64,000 nt of DNA from Cyanobacteria bacterium SZAS-4 (GTDB lineage: Bacteria; Cyanobacteriota; Vampirovibrionia; Obscuribacterales; Obscuribacteraceae). The stretch covers positions 1 to 64,000 of the forward strand of contig JAFEAT010000008.1 in the NCBI GenBank assembly GCA_018266255.1. The letters run 5' to 3'. Shown in pieces: positions 35,811 through 45,297 of the stretch. Within the stretch, counting starts at the first letter, position 1. Each line of letters opens with the position of its first letter. Below the pieces are notes generated by a model. It was not told the DNA's origin, did no database searches, and saw only the letters and a program-made list of their open reading frames with translations. The position numbers and the translations under genes were made by a program.

Positions 35811-36788
35811 CTACTTTTTCAGCTTTGTAATTGTCGCAGATGTAACGGGCGTGATCAAAGAGAACTGTCCTTCTCTAACACGGTTCGCCACACCAACGAG
35901 TTCGCCGGCTTTGTTGAAAGTCGGTCCACCAGAGTTGCCGCCATATATTTGCGCATCGTTTCGAATAACCATTCGTCCAGTGTCTTCACCACGCAGAACT
36001 TCGCTGAATTGGCTGACGTATGGGTGGGCGGGATCTGATGTGGAATTTCCAAATTCGTAAATCAATTGTTTCTTACCTTCAGAAATTCCAGGAGATGCGT
36101 AGACGCTTGTCGAGTTTTCCGGTGAGCCCAAAGTCACTATCGGTTGCCCTGCTACGGCCAATCGATCATCTTTAGCCACTTTAACAGGCTTGCAGACACG
36201 ATCGGTATCTTTGCCAGTTTGTAAGGTGACAAGAGCTAGATCATTTTTAGGATCAAGCTTTCTAAGGGTAGCACTAAACGTCTCTCCCGCTGCAGTTGTT
36301 ACCGACATTGCGGGGATCGTTTTTTCAATTTTCAAGCCGTTGGTAACATGAGCGTCTGTAAGAATGGTGCAGGTGTCTTTGTCCTTGTCTACCATCACAC
36401 CGCTTCCTTTGCGTGGTCCACTCTCTCCAGTCACATTTACTTGCACCGTTTGATCTTTGTGTTGCTTATAAATCGAAGTGGCTAGCGGGTCTAGCTTGGC
36501 GTTGGTATATTCGCATCCCAGACTTGGCATTCCAGGTCGCAAAATCGGTATTTCACCAGCCTTCGGCGCTGTCGCGCAAACTTTATTTTTTCGATCTGTT
36601 ATTGGTGGTGAGATCAAATCTTCAATCGAGCCGTAGCTCAAATCTTTGGGTTCCGCCACTGGATGTCGAGGACCTTTTGTGATGCGCGCGGATTTGTGCA
36701 TCTCTAAAACGTCGACATTTGGACCAGTTTGGTTGGCACCATGGCGCTGAATCTCTGGACGAATATCTAATGGTGCATCTGCGCCCAT
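35811..36788 (-). CDS. Trypsin-like serine protease, leaderless (S1C type)
   Basis: A 325-residue protein of the chymotrypsin fold. The triad is His147 (LTDAHVTNG), Asp183 (DPKNDLALV) and Ser286 (GGNSGGPTF); the oxyanion region is GNSGGP. No PDZ domain follows, unlike DegP. Residues 1-95 are polar, with no signal peptide, although the closest DegP/HtrA-type enzymes work outside the cytoplasm; this matches the other leaderless proteins here. It is followed after one base by the phosphoesterase. The target protein is unknown; self-processing or processing of the leaderless family is a guess. Confidence 0.88.
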   Translation of the reverse strand: MGADAPLDIRPEIQRHGANQTGPNVDVLEMHKSARITKGPRHPVAEPKDLSYGSIEDLISPPITDRKNKVCATAPKAGEIPILRPGMPSLGCEYTNAKLDPLATSIYKQHKDQTVQVNVTGESGPRKGSGVMVDKDKDTCTILTDAHVTNGLKIEKTIPAMSVTTAAGETFSATLRKLDPKNDLALVTLQTGKDTDRVCKPVKVAKDDRLAVAGQPIVTLGSPENSTSVYASPGISEGKKQLIYEFGNSTSDPAHPYVSQFSEVLRGEDTGRMVIRNDAQIYGGNSGGPTFNKAGELVGVANRVREGQFSLITPVTSATITKLKK

Positions 36789-36826
36789 TGCAAACCTCTT
36801 TAGTTTCCTGATTAGTTGCCGGTAGT

Positions 36827-36846
36827 AAAACGCCGCCGATGCGGCG
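36827..36846 (-). terminator. Terminator after the LysM gene
   Basis: CGCCGC and GCGGCG form a perfect six-pair GC stem with a four-base loop. On the minus strand it is followed by TTTT, 62 bases beyond the stop of the LysM gene. On the plus strand an ATTATTTT tract follows, so the hairpin may work in both directions. Confidence 0.65.
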
Positions 36847-36908
36847 ATTATTTTCGTAGCTCTCGCGAATTTAAATCAGTCGATCTCGCTAATTGACGAT
36901 CTCACGAA

Positions 36909-38090
36909 CTAACCGTCCTTTTGCAGCATTTGTAGTTGACCGCGATTAACCTTCATTTCTTCCATCAATCGATTGAATTTTGCTTGATCCAGGTGGTCGC
37001 TACCGGCCATGTGGAACTTTAATCCCCAGTTTGTTTTCATGTAGTTCAAGGCGTCCATGAGATCTTTGTTGGCTGGGTTGTCAGTGAACTTTTTGTCCAT
37101 GTCGCCATTCATCGCGCTCATAAACATAGATGTCGTCATATCGACATTGCCTTTTGAGTCAAACAGACCCAATTCGGTAAGCACTTTCTTTTGCTCTGGA
37201 GTTGCGTTGTTCAGTGCAGTCCAAGCTTTTGTCATATTGTCTGTATCGGTATCGCCTTTGACTATTGTCGCTGCGGCGATTTCTTTGATCTGGTCGGAAG
37301 GCACTCCAGGAGTTCTTGCAGTTTTGATCAAGTCGCCGGTTGCTGTGTCGGTTAAAGGCTGGTCTGCATTTGCACCGGTGATGATGTTATCAGTGACACC
37401 CTTTTTGATCACCGCTTCGGCCGCGACTGGAGGTGCTTTGTATGGTTCCTCTTTCTTCTCTGCTGGAAGCGGACCTTGCCATGTCTTTCCATCGAATCCT
37501 GGTGGAAGTTTGATCACATCACCTGGATGAATGAGATTGATGTTTTTGATCTTGTTGTAGTCCTGGAGTTCTTTGACTGAATTCAACACTTCAGCGTTAG
37601 TCGGTTTGTGTCCGCCATTTTTACCGGTTGCATAATCTCTGGCGATGTTCCAAATGTTTTCTGCGCCTTTGTCGCCGACATGGTATGCGGCACCACCGGT
37701 TTCATCGACTTTGTACTTTCTACCGTGTGTGCCGTACTGTTGTTCTGTTACTTTCTGCGCAATTGGAGCTTCAGCTTTACCGGTGCGTGGGTCGAGTCTG
37801 ACGACTTCGCCGTTTCCTTTTTCGGAAGCGTTAACTGCTGTAAGCTTGCCACCTTCCATTCCGACTAATTGAAAACCTGATGGAAAGCCAAGTTTGGTAA
37901 GGTTGTCGTTTTCGCTGAGCTTCTTCAAGTTGTCTTGAAAATGGCGCGGATCTGATCTGCGCAAATCCGAGATTTCTTGTGTGAGTCGAGACAGTCCTTC
38001 GCCAGTGCTATCAGGTTTGAAAGCGCTTATGTCTTTGCTTACCTGTTCGGCGGTAACCGGTTTTTCGGCAGTTGCGGCGTGGCGGCTCAT
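36909..38090 (-). CDS. LysM-domain protein, leaderless
   Basis: A 393-residue protein. Residues 135-197 form a LysM-like module (IWNIARDYA...VKELQDYNKIKNINLIHPGDVIKLP), which binds peptidoglycan or chitin-like glycans. The N-terminal 120 residues are mostly polar helices (SRLTQEISDLRRSDPRHFQ), and the C-terminal 170 residues form a helical domain I do not recognise. There is no Sec signal. It is divergent from the 749-residue relative of the 5815 protein, sharing a 276-base intergenic region. A surface or cell-wall role is inferred from LysM. Confidence 0.8.
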   Translation of the reverse strand: MSRHAATAEKPVTAEQVSKDISAFKPDSTGEGLSRLTQEISDLRRSDPRHFQDNLKKLSENDNLTKLGFPSGFQLVGMEGGKLTAVNASEKGNGEVVRLDPRTGKAEAPIAQKVTEQQYGTHGRKYKVDETGGAAYHVGDKGAENIWNIARDYATGKNGGHKPTNAEVLNSVKELQDYNKIKNINLIHPGDVIKLPPGFDGKTWQGPLPAEKKEEPYKAPPVAAEAVIKKGVTDNIITGANADQPLTDTATGDLIKTARTPGVPSDQIKEIAAATIVKGDTDTDNMTKAWTALNNATPEQKKVLTELGLFDSKGNVDMTTSMFMSAMNGDMDKKFTDNPANKDLMDALNYMKTNWGLKFHMAGSDHLDQAKFNRLMEEMKVNRGQLQMLQKDG

Positions 38091-38254
38091 GGCAGCTCCT
38101 TATTAAAATCGAAGATCGGACGGGCGTGACCTTCACTTATTTGAAGCTACTGTAGGCGAATGGGATTACCGAGTTATTACCACTTTGCGAGGCGCCCTCA
38201 GCCCGAAGATTAAACCAAGCCAAAACGCCCCGCTTGGCAACTCCTGCTTGTCTC

Positions 38255-38366
38255 TTGACCCCTCCGGGTGGGCATATAAGGGGTACAGGTCGACCCCTAA
38301 TAGTACCTCGCGGTCCACCCCTGTTACACCCTATCCACCTACCCGTCGCCGCACCCAGGTCCACCC
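38255..38366 (+). repeat. C-rich repeats in the leader of the 749-residue protein gene
   Basis: The motif GGTC(G/C)ACCCCT recurs at 38288-38298 and 38312-38322, and shortened at 38358-38366 directly before the ATG. A related TTGACCCCT lies at 38255-38263 and GTCCACCCCTG reappears inside the gene at 38546-38556. The block is much more C-rich than its surroundings. It may bind a regulator or sit in the mRNA leader; I see no good -35/-10 pair. Confidence 0.5.
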
Positions 38367-40616
38367 ATGCCACCTGAGTTCAACTCAATCAAAGTCCCCG
38401 TGGAGAAAGACGAAAGCGATTCGGCGCTGGAAGGCTTCGGCAAATCTCTCATAAACTCTGCTATCCAGAACCCCTTAAACAGTCTCAGTCAGATCGGCAG
38501 CTCAATTTCGGGCGTCAAATTGCCCGAGCTGCACTACTTCGACCCGTCCACCCCTGCCGACAGCACGCAGAAGTTCGCTCAGCAGGCTGGCAGTGTCGTT
38601 GGCATGCTCGTGCCCTTCATGATCGCGCGAAAAGCTGTTGGATACAGCGCGTCTAAAATGAACATCGAGTTCAGCGGTTCACTCTTGTCGTGCGCCGGTG
38701 AGCAGGCCGCCACCGGTGCGGTGATGGGCTTCGCGTTGACTCCTACGACCGATGGGTTGTCGGGTCGGGTGAAGAATGCGGTTGTGGATGCTGGCACCTT
38801 CGGGGTGATGGGCGCGGCTAGTTCGAAACTCGCATCAAGCTTTGCGTTGACGGGTGAAGCACCCCTCGCGAATCGTATCGTGCGAAGTTCACTGTTCGGA
38901 ATTGGAAGCGGCATACCAGGCGGTTTTGCCAATGCAGAATTGAATTCGATCGTCAACAAAGGGCAAGTGGCTTCAATGAGCGAAATTCGAGATGATGTTG
39001 CGTCATTCGCCATCTTAGGTGGCATATTTGGTGGCATCGATGCTTTGCACAAAGGCAAAGAGATCGTCAAACCTAGCGAAATGCAACAAAGGTTTCCAGT
39101 CTATTCGGAAGCTCAGCTCAAGCTTGGCAGAGAAGCCGTGCGGAACGAACTTGCACAAGTGAAAGCGTCAGAGCAAGATGGAAACTCAATGAGCGTGCTC
39201 GATAAATTCAACCAGTCGAATCTTTCAGAAGCTCAAAAAGAGCGAGTGCTAAACGCACTGGCAGCGGTGCGCGAAAACCATGTAAGTACACGAGAGAGTG
39301 ATGGTTCTATAAATCCAGATCAAGAGAAAAATTGGATTCACACGCAAGGAGAGTTTGGTAGAAATATCGATTCTGCACAACGCATGAAACTGACTCCTGA
39401 GCAAACTGAAGATACGCTCATCGGATCGATGTTTTCGGATGCCGTGAAGAATAAATCGAACTTTATGGTTCACCATCGCGCGGGACGAGAAGCTGCTCTG
39501 ACTTTTCTCTCTGCGGCGAAAGAGAATGGAATCGGCGCAGAACGCATCACTGGCATCGGGAATATGACGCTGGAACACCAAATAGGTCCACCTGGATTTA
39601 TGCGCATGATCTATGGCAATGGTATCGCTGATGATATTAACTTGGAACGATCGGCGGAATTGACAGCTGTTTTGAAAAAATTAGCGGCGGAGAGAACGCC
39701 TGCTGAACAAGCGACTTATGAGCGACTTCATGACTTGTCTAACGCTTACGAATCACGCGCTCAACAACTTGCCAACTTTACCGGAAGTGCGTCTGACCGC
39801 GTCAGACTTGCCGATCGTCAAGCTTTCGGACGCTACGTTTCCGATGAAGAAGCCAGTGCCATTTTATCCCTTGGACAGAAAATCGCTACTCCTTTTCAGC
39901 AGCCTGTCATTGATACCAAATACGGTAGCAAGGCAGTGGAGCTGACTGACCTCGAGCGTTCGTTGTTGCAGCGCACAGGAAATGAAGATTGGTATGTCCC
40001 GCACGAGAGCACTCCCTGGTATGCCGCGTCCAGGTCGCTAATCAACGCTGATTCAATCGACAACTACGCGACGCCAGGCGGATTCAGCAAATTGGTCGGT
40101 ATGAATGGACCGGAGACAGATATATTCTTTAGAGACAAGACCATCGACGAATCGCTCGCGAGCCCGCGACGAAGTTTCCGCTTCGCCTACGACATCATGA
40201 CACCAGAAGGCAAAATACTGGCTGATGCAGAGTTAGCTAAGACAGATGCGGCTATTGAACGTGCTCGTGAAAGAACTTCTGCATGGCTACGCCAGGAGTT
40301 GAATGTTCCTGCCGACCAACCACTGCCTAACATTCCATTTTGGAATTCAGATCTGGTTTATCCTGATCGGGGCACGTTTGAACATCAGTGGTGGAAGTTG
40401 CATAAGAATTCTAACCGAACACCTCAACAAGAAGAGCTTTGGAGTCAACAGCGATTCACGGGTTTAACGCCTGAGCAAATCGATCAGTTTCTGTTTGCAA
40501 AAAGAATTCGAGAACAGATGGTTGATGAATTACGAAAGGAGCAAAGGGTTGATGGAAGTCTTCCGCCGGACTATCTGCCAGTCATGGGACGACCGGCAAT
40601 AAACTTCGCCCATTGA
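38367..40616 (+). CDS. 749-residue leaderless protein with shared Gly-rich domain
   Basis: A large protein of unknown function. Residues 24-240 align by eye with the protein at 5815-7008: the block IQNPLNSLSQIGSS...KLPEL, then a Gly/Ala-rich hydrophobic stretch with several candidate membrane helices. Residues 240-749 are long, charged and mostly helical, with no motif I recognise; they include segments rich in Arg/Glu and a conserved-looking WYVPHESTPWYAASRS. In-frame stops just upstream fix the start at 38367, with AGG seven bases before it. It is divergent from the LysM gene. Together with 5815 it defines a small paralogous family. Confidence 0.75.
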   Translation: MPPEFNSIKVPVEKDESDSALEGFGKSLINSAIQNPLNSLSQIGSSISGVKLPELHYFDPSTPADSTQKFAQQAGSVVGMLVPFMIARKAVGYSASKMNIEFSGSLLSCAGEQAATGAVMGFALTPTTDGLSGRVKNAVVDAGTFGVMGAASSKLASSFALTGEAPLANRIVRSSLFGIGSGIPGGFANAELNSIVNKGQVASMSEIRDDVASFAILGGIFGGIDALHKGKEIVKPSEMQQRFPVYSEAQLKLGREAVRNELAQVKASEQDGNSMSVLDKFNQSNLSEAQKERVLNALAAVRENHVSTRESDGSINPDQEKNWIHTQGEFGRNIDSAQRMKLTPEQTEDTLIGSMFSDAVKNKSNFMVHHRAGREAALTFLSAAKENGIGAERITGIGNMTLEHQIGPPGFMRMIYGNGIADDINLERSAELTAVLKKLAAERTPAEQATYERLHDLSNAYESRAQQLANFTGSASDRVRLADRQAFGRYVSDEEASAILSLGQKIATPFQQPVIDTKYGSKAVELTDLERSLLQRTGNEDWYVPHESTPWYAASRSLINADSIDNYATPGGFSKLVGMNGPETDIFFRDKTIDESLASPRRSFRFAYDIMTPEGKILADAELAKTDAAIERARERTSAWLRQELNVPADQPLPNIPFWNSDLVYPDRGTFEHQWWKLHKNSNRTPQQEELWSQQRFTGLTPEQIDQFLFAKRIREQMVDELRKEQRVDGSLPPDYLPVMGRPAINFAH

Positions 40617-40664
40617 AAGATGGTCTTCTAAACATAGCCCACATACATAGCCCACTGATTCGTT

Positions 40665-41753
40665 CTAAAGCGTCGCCAAATCACTATGTTGAACTGGAAT
40701 ATCTAATTCCGAAAACAAGATTTGATCTGGTGGCTCTAACAAATTTTCTTTGAGTAAATCTTCTGATGATGGCTCTTCCACTAAATAGACGCCTCTGTTC
40801 ATTAGCTTTGAAAAGCTTTCTATAGGCGCAGTTGCAAATGCAAAGAATGTTGCCATGCAAAAGTCGGTTGCATTCCTAATCACGTTGTTGCCAGAACCAG
40901 TTTCTTTTTTAAGGAGTGCCAGAGCCGAGATCGCTAGGCGCCGATTTATACGCGAACGTTCACGTTTAGAGAGAAGTTTGTGGTTTTTTCGAAGCAACCG
41001 TTGCGGTGAATCGATTTCCATCGCTCTTTTGACTTTAGTGGTTTCTACGTCGCAGATATTGTCGCTGTTGACACGTTTGACCCATGACCGCGGCATGAAC
41101 ACACCGACCCGACATTGCTTGGCGATGAGGATGTCCTGTAGAAGCGCCCAGTCATCGGTTATCTTTACCGATTCCTGCCAACCTTCTGAAATCAGGTTTC
41201 GCCTGAAGACAAAGGCAGATGATGGCGCACAGCATTTAAATTGAATGTATTCCCGAATCGTTTCGCTTTTGAGCAGTCGCCACTGCGCTCGCTCTGAAAG
41301 TGCTTCTTTCCACCAGGGAAAATCAGTTTCGAAATAACTGCGAATTTGACTACCGTCCTTGTTTTGGCGGAACCAATTTGAGAAAACAAAATCTAGATCC
41401 TGTTCTTTTATTGCTGAGATACTTTCTTTCAAAAAGTGCGGAAACCACAGGTCGTCAGAGTCTAGTGTGCAGATGAATTCCCCACGCGCTTCTCTTAAAC
41501 CTCTGTTTCGAGCTGCTGCCTGACCTCTGTTCTCCTGCCAAATGTATTGCACGTCTTGCATAGCTTCGATTTTTACGCGAGTTCCGTCTGTCGATCCGTC
41601 GTCAACGACGATAATCTGTACTTTGGTCCACGTTTGACGCCGAACGCTTTCGATTGCCTCAACAAGCAAAGCCACACGATTGTAAGTCGGGATAATCACC
41701 GAAACTAAATCGGGTTCGTAATTGCTCAAAGTGTTGGGTGTTTGGCTGTACAT
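40665..41753 (-). CDS. Family 2 glycosyltransferase
   Basis: A 362-residue GT-A-fold transferase. SVIIPTYNR opens the domain, IIVVDDGSTDGT binds the nucleotide sugar, and TLDSDDLW (98-103) is the metal-binding DXD-type motif. NRGQAAARNRGLREARGEF is the typical connecting segment. Such enzymes move sugars from nucleotide donors to surface polysaccharide, lipid or protein acceptors. The C-terminal 150 residues lack membrane spans, so it is a cytosolic or peripheral enzyme. No polysaccharide cluster is near; it is a lone gene. Confidence 0.93.
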   Translation of the reverse strand: MYSQTPNTLSNYEPDLVSVIIPTYNRVALLVEAIESVRRQTWTKVQIIVVDDGSTDGTRVKIEAMQDVQYIWQENRGQAAARNRGLREARGEFICTLDSDDLWFPHFLKESISAIKEQDLDFVFSNWFRQNKDGSQIRSYFETDFPWWKEALSERAQWRLLKSETIREYIQFKCCAPSSAFVFRRNLISEGWQESVKITDDWALLQDILIAKQCRVGVFMPRSWVKRVNSDNICDVETTKVKRAMEIDSPQRLLRKNHKLLSKRERSRINRRLAISALALLKKETGSGNNVIRNATDFCMATFFAFATAPIESFSKLMNRGVYLVEEPSSEDLLKENLLEPPDQILFSELDIPVQHSDLATL

Positions 41754-42642
41754 TTAGCTTTGATAAATCCGACTCTTGATCAGGCTAATATAAATCAAAC
41801 TCGATTAGCACTGTCAAGTTTATCGATCGTAGAAATCATCCTTCGCTTAAACACAGTGACCCTGTTGCCAAATGCGTCGTCAAAGTTACTGTTATCTGGC
41901 ATGAAGCTTGCCAGTCACTTACAGTCTCTTACTAAAACGACACTTTTATCGGCAGGGTAGCCTATTGTCCACTTTATATCTACGATAAATGGTTAATGAA
42001 CTGGCTCTGGCGCGGCGATCTGATCGCAGTAAATGTCACTTGCATTCAGTAATTTGCGCCAGTTGTGGCGTGCGGTTCCTGGCTGTCAACAGGTGGTGTG
42101 GAATGTCGTTTATAATCTCGTATATATCTGTCTCATTTGACGCCCTCGTAATAGCACTGTCCGGCACAAAAGCCCGTGACTGAAGGAAAGAGCTGATCAT
42201 CGGAAAAAGGAATTGGGACCAGCTCGTACAACACCGCATATGGTGCTAGTGACTAAAATGAAAGGCACTGTCAGTGATACCATATTCGCCACCTCCCGAC
42301 TCAGCAGTTTAGTAGCGGGATGATTGAGGCATAGGCCACTTTTCAGTCGACGGTTCGTAGCCGCTGATTACGGGCATAGTGCGACATGGATTCATGAAAC
42401 GGTTATGCCGTTGGACGAGAAACTCAAGCCCAGTGTTAAGTGGGTTGGTGTGTTGTCACCCGAGTTTATACAACCATTGTGTGGCTCTGGGAATGCACGC
42501 CCTTCTCGTGAACCCTCCAGTTGGCGACTGTTAGAAATTACTGAAGGAAACCTTAAGACTGAAAACGATATCGTTTTGAAATTTTGGTCGTCGATTGCGG
42601 CTTATTCAGTATCTCTAGGGAAAAGCCTGTGTCATAAAAATA
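41754..42642. other. Long non-coding stretch before the DUF6745-type gene
   Basis: About 890 bases with no ORF I accept; a 150-codon frame at 42324-42776 overlaps the next gene, has no ribosome site and reads as shadow sequence. A strong TATAAT lies at 42111-42116 on the plus strand without a matching -35. A small hairpin, CACCGCATATGGTG, lies near 42231. The region might hold an RNA gene or a long leader, but I cannot show one. Confidence 0.4.
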
Positions 42643-44721
42643 ATGCCCTCAGCCATAATGGAAAAAGCCCGCCCTTATTGCGAGATTCCAAAAATGGTTC
42701 AGAAAACATGCACACCGTTGCCACTCATGGACATTCCCAGGTTCCGCAACCGCATGTCGCGACGCGAAAAAGTTAGACGTACCGAGTCAATTATCGATGC
42801 GACACCGAAACTCTTGCGCCGTCAGCTGGTGCAATCTATTCAAAAGAGTGGTGATATGAATCACCTGCTTAATGAGTCTCGTGTGATGCAGAGAGAGGTC
42901 TGCAGTCATGCTGCGATTGCGACATTTCTCGACGAGTCGCTCCGCATTAAATATGGTATCGCCCTGTACAAGACTGATGAGCGGCATCACGATCTGATTC
43001 TTTCGACATTTTCGAATCAGACATGTTCGCAAGAAGAGCTTTCTGATTTTCTTGTTGATGTTGAGTTTGAAGGTGTCGAGGCGGCAGTCGTTCAGATGCT
43101 TGAGCGAGAAGATGTTCAAATTTTTCCCCGACCAGACAAACCAGTTACTAATAAACACGAGAGCGCTTCCTTCGTGAGCGCATATTTGCTCGAAGTCGCC
43201 TCACTAAGTAAGGTGGCGCGTCACAGACTGCTTGCCACTAAGTGGTTGCCTTACTACACGAGCAGTGTGGACTCGTGCATTGCTATGCTCGAACGGCTGC
43301 TGCACCATTACGATGCTGAAGTGCGCGGTATGACAGCGCTGCATATTTCTCATCTGAAACCTGATTATCCAAACATCAGAGCACTGCTTTGGAGACCTGT
43401 AGAGCATGAATCTTGGAGTGGCAAAGAATTCGTCTCAGTTAATGGGGTGACAGGTTCGCTACAGAAGCTTCTTCTAAAACGTCTAGTCGACCTTGCTTGC
43501 GAAAAAGATGATGATAAAGACGCGCAACGTGAGCTATCAAAAGGTTGGGCTAAATTTTGGTCTCAACAAATGACCCTTACGGCACGTGCAGATAGACGAA
43601 GTTTCGAAGAAGCTGTGTCTAGATTTTACAGCTCGATTTATCTGTCGCCACCGAAAGCGGTGCTGTGGTTTGAAAGCCCTCAGGCAGCATCGATGGCTGC
43701 AGCGCAATACTTCAACGTCATGCAGCCAGGAGTTGACCCGTTGAAGTGTGAAACGATTTCAAAACCCCATCGTTATATGAGCAAGTTGATCGACAAAATA
43801 GAGCGTTTCCCAGACTTTGCTCAAAACTGTCGCGACAACTGGGGTTTTGGTCGCAAAAATTGGCACCCGCGGGCTGAATATGAAGACGAACGTTATATGT
43901 CACGTTGCGGCTGTCGTAATCACGGCAGTTATCCGCCGCGGGATAGACACATTTGGGACGTGATTGCAGCTTTCCAATACTCTGTTCCAAACGAATCAAA
44001 GCCGCTTTCCGCCAGTTTGCGCGAACAATTGCAACAGGAGAGCAGTGTTCTCGACATCGAAATTGTTGACGAATTTGACGAATCCACAGTTTCATATTTC
44101 AAGTCGTGTTTGATGGATCACGCTCGCCTTGGAATGGTTGGTTATAGATCGGTTCTGCGGCAAATCGGTGCTTGTCCACATATTTACGACGGGCTGGAAC
44201 AACTTATGCAAATTTGCCCAACATTTATCGCCTTTGATAATGTTGTGATTGCTTGTGAGCGCCCGATAAAAATACGTCGCGATGCTGATGAGCGTTTGCA
44301 CAGTGTCGATGATGCACCGAGTATAGAGTATGCCGATGGTTGGGGCGTCTACTCAGCACACGGTATGACCGTTGATCCAAGAGTTATCGTGGCACCGCAA
44401 ACCTTGACAGTCGAAGAAATTGTCAAACAATACAATCTTGAAGTTCGTCGAGTAATGCTAGAGCGATACGGAATCGAAAAATTTATTACCGATAGCGGTG
44501 CCGAGCTTCTCAATGAAGATGAGTTTGGTCAGCTGTATCACCTGGAAATGAGGCAGGATTCATTCAATATGGTGCGTGTTTTCAATCGAACAGCTGAGCC
44601 CGACGGCACTTTTCGTATGTACTTCATTGCGGTGCCACCAGATATAGCTACTGCGCGCGATGGAGTCGCATGGTCGTTTAATATGAAGGGCGAAGATTAT
44701 GATCCTAGAGTCGAAACCTAA
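42643..44721 (+). CDS. DUF6745-type protein
   Basis: A 692-residue soluble protein. Its last 200 residues (IEYADGWGVYSAHGMTV, EIVKQYNLEVRRVMLERYG) match the pattern I know from DUF6745 proteins, which have unknown function and are scattered in bacteria. The N-terminal 400 residues are helical, with Cys-rich stretches (RCGCRNHG). No signal or membrane span. Several in-frame Met codons follow the one at 42643 (42658, 42694, 42754) and none has a good ribosome site, so the true start may be later by up to about 40 codons. Confidence 0.75.
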   Translation: MPSAIMEKARPYCEIPKMVQKTCTPLPLMDIPRFRNRMSRREKVRRTESIIDATPKLLRRQLVQSIQKSGDMNHLLNESRVMQREVCSHAAIATFLDESLRIKYGIALYKTDERHHDLILSTFSNQTCSQEELSDFLVDVEFEGVEAAVVQMLEREDVQIFPRPDKPVTNKHESASFVSAYLLEVASLSKVARHRLLATKWLPYYTSSVDSCIAMLERLLHHYDAEVRGMTALHISHLKPDYPNIRALLWRPVEHESWSGKEFVSVNGVTGSLQKLLLKRLVDLACEKDDDKDAQRELSKGWAKFWSQQMTLTARADRRSFEEAVSRFYSSIYLSPPKAVLWFESPQAASMAAAQYFNVMQPGVDPLKCETISKPHRYMSKLIDKIERFPDFAQNCRDNWGFGRKNWHPRAEYEDERYMSRCGCRNHGSYPPRDRHIWDVIAAFQYSVPNESKPLSASLREQLQQESSVLDIEIVDEFDESTVSYFKSCLMDHARLGMVGYRSVLRQIGACPHIYDGLEQLMQICPTFIAFDNVVIACERPIKIRRDADERLHSVDDAPSIEYADGWGVYSAHGMTVDPRVIVAPQTLTVEEIVKQYNLEVRRVMLERYGIEKFITDSGAELLNEDEFGQLYHLEMRQDSFNMVRVFNRTAEPDGTFRMYFIAVPPDIATARDGVAWSFNMKGEDYDPRVET

Positions 44722-44751
44722 ATGACACTTTCGAAAAGTTTGCCCGCAATT

Positions 44752-45297
44752 CTATTTGTTCGCCGGTGTCGGAGACAATGACGTGTGGTCGTGAATAATT
44801 TTCCATGCGCCTGAATCTTCAGTCAAAATCAGACTAAATATTCCCTGAAGTTTCGGCTGTCTAGTACGTTCTACAAGCCAGTGTCCTATGCATAAAGCGT
44901 GCCTGTCTCCCAGTTGTCTAATTTCGAGTTGAGAGAATGACAGCTTACCCATGGTGTCTTTGCTGGTGCCGTATTTTTTTCGATACCTGGATTCAAGAGC
45001 TTCGTAACCTTTCATCTCACCGTCGGCAGAGACAAATGTGATGTCCGGAGATTTGAGGTAGGCAGTCATGAATTTGTCCAGGTCACCAGCATTCCAGGCC
45101 TCGGCTTGCGCTTGAAGTGTTTTTGTTATCTCTGCGCTCGCATTCTCTTTTTTACTAGTCACTATCTGTTTCTTGTTTTCTTGTGGTTTTTTACTCTCAG
45201 CATGAGCTGCGCGTGTTGACACGACAAGTATCGGAATAAGTAATAGTGTGAGCGCTTTAGCGGCTGACAGCGACGCGACTCTCAGAAATAGATGCAT
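44752..45297 (-). CDS. Exported SnoaL/DUF4440-like NTF2-fold protein
   Basis: A 181-residue protein with a signal peptide (hydrophobic about 12-27, cleavage likely after AAHA). The mature part is an NTF2-like fold: [20 protein letters not shown], the loop ...DITFVSADG and the closing [11 protein letters not shown]. Such domains bind small ligands or serve as enzyme scaffolds. The start at 45297 overlaps the end of the fumarase gene by 41 bases on the same strand, so translation is probably coupled. The pairing with fumarase is likely incidental in function. Confidence 0.82.
   Translation of the reverse strand: MHLFLRVASLSAAKALTLLLIPILVVSTRAAHAESKKPQENKKQIVTSKKENASAEITKTLQAQAEAWNAGDLDKFMTAYLKSPDITFVSADGEMKGYEALESRYRKKYGTSKDTMGKLSFSQLEIRQLGDRHALCIGHWLVERTRQPKLQGIFSLILTEDSGAWKIIHDHTSLSPTPANK

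Noticed and set aside
42324..42776. 150-codon ORF overlapping the DUF6745-type gene
   Set aside because: It has no ribosome site and overlaps a well-supported gene in another frame; its composition is not protein-like.
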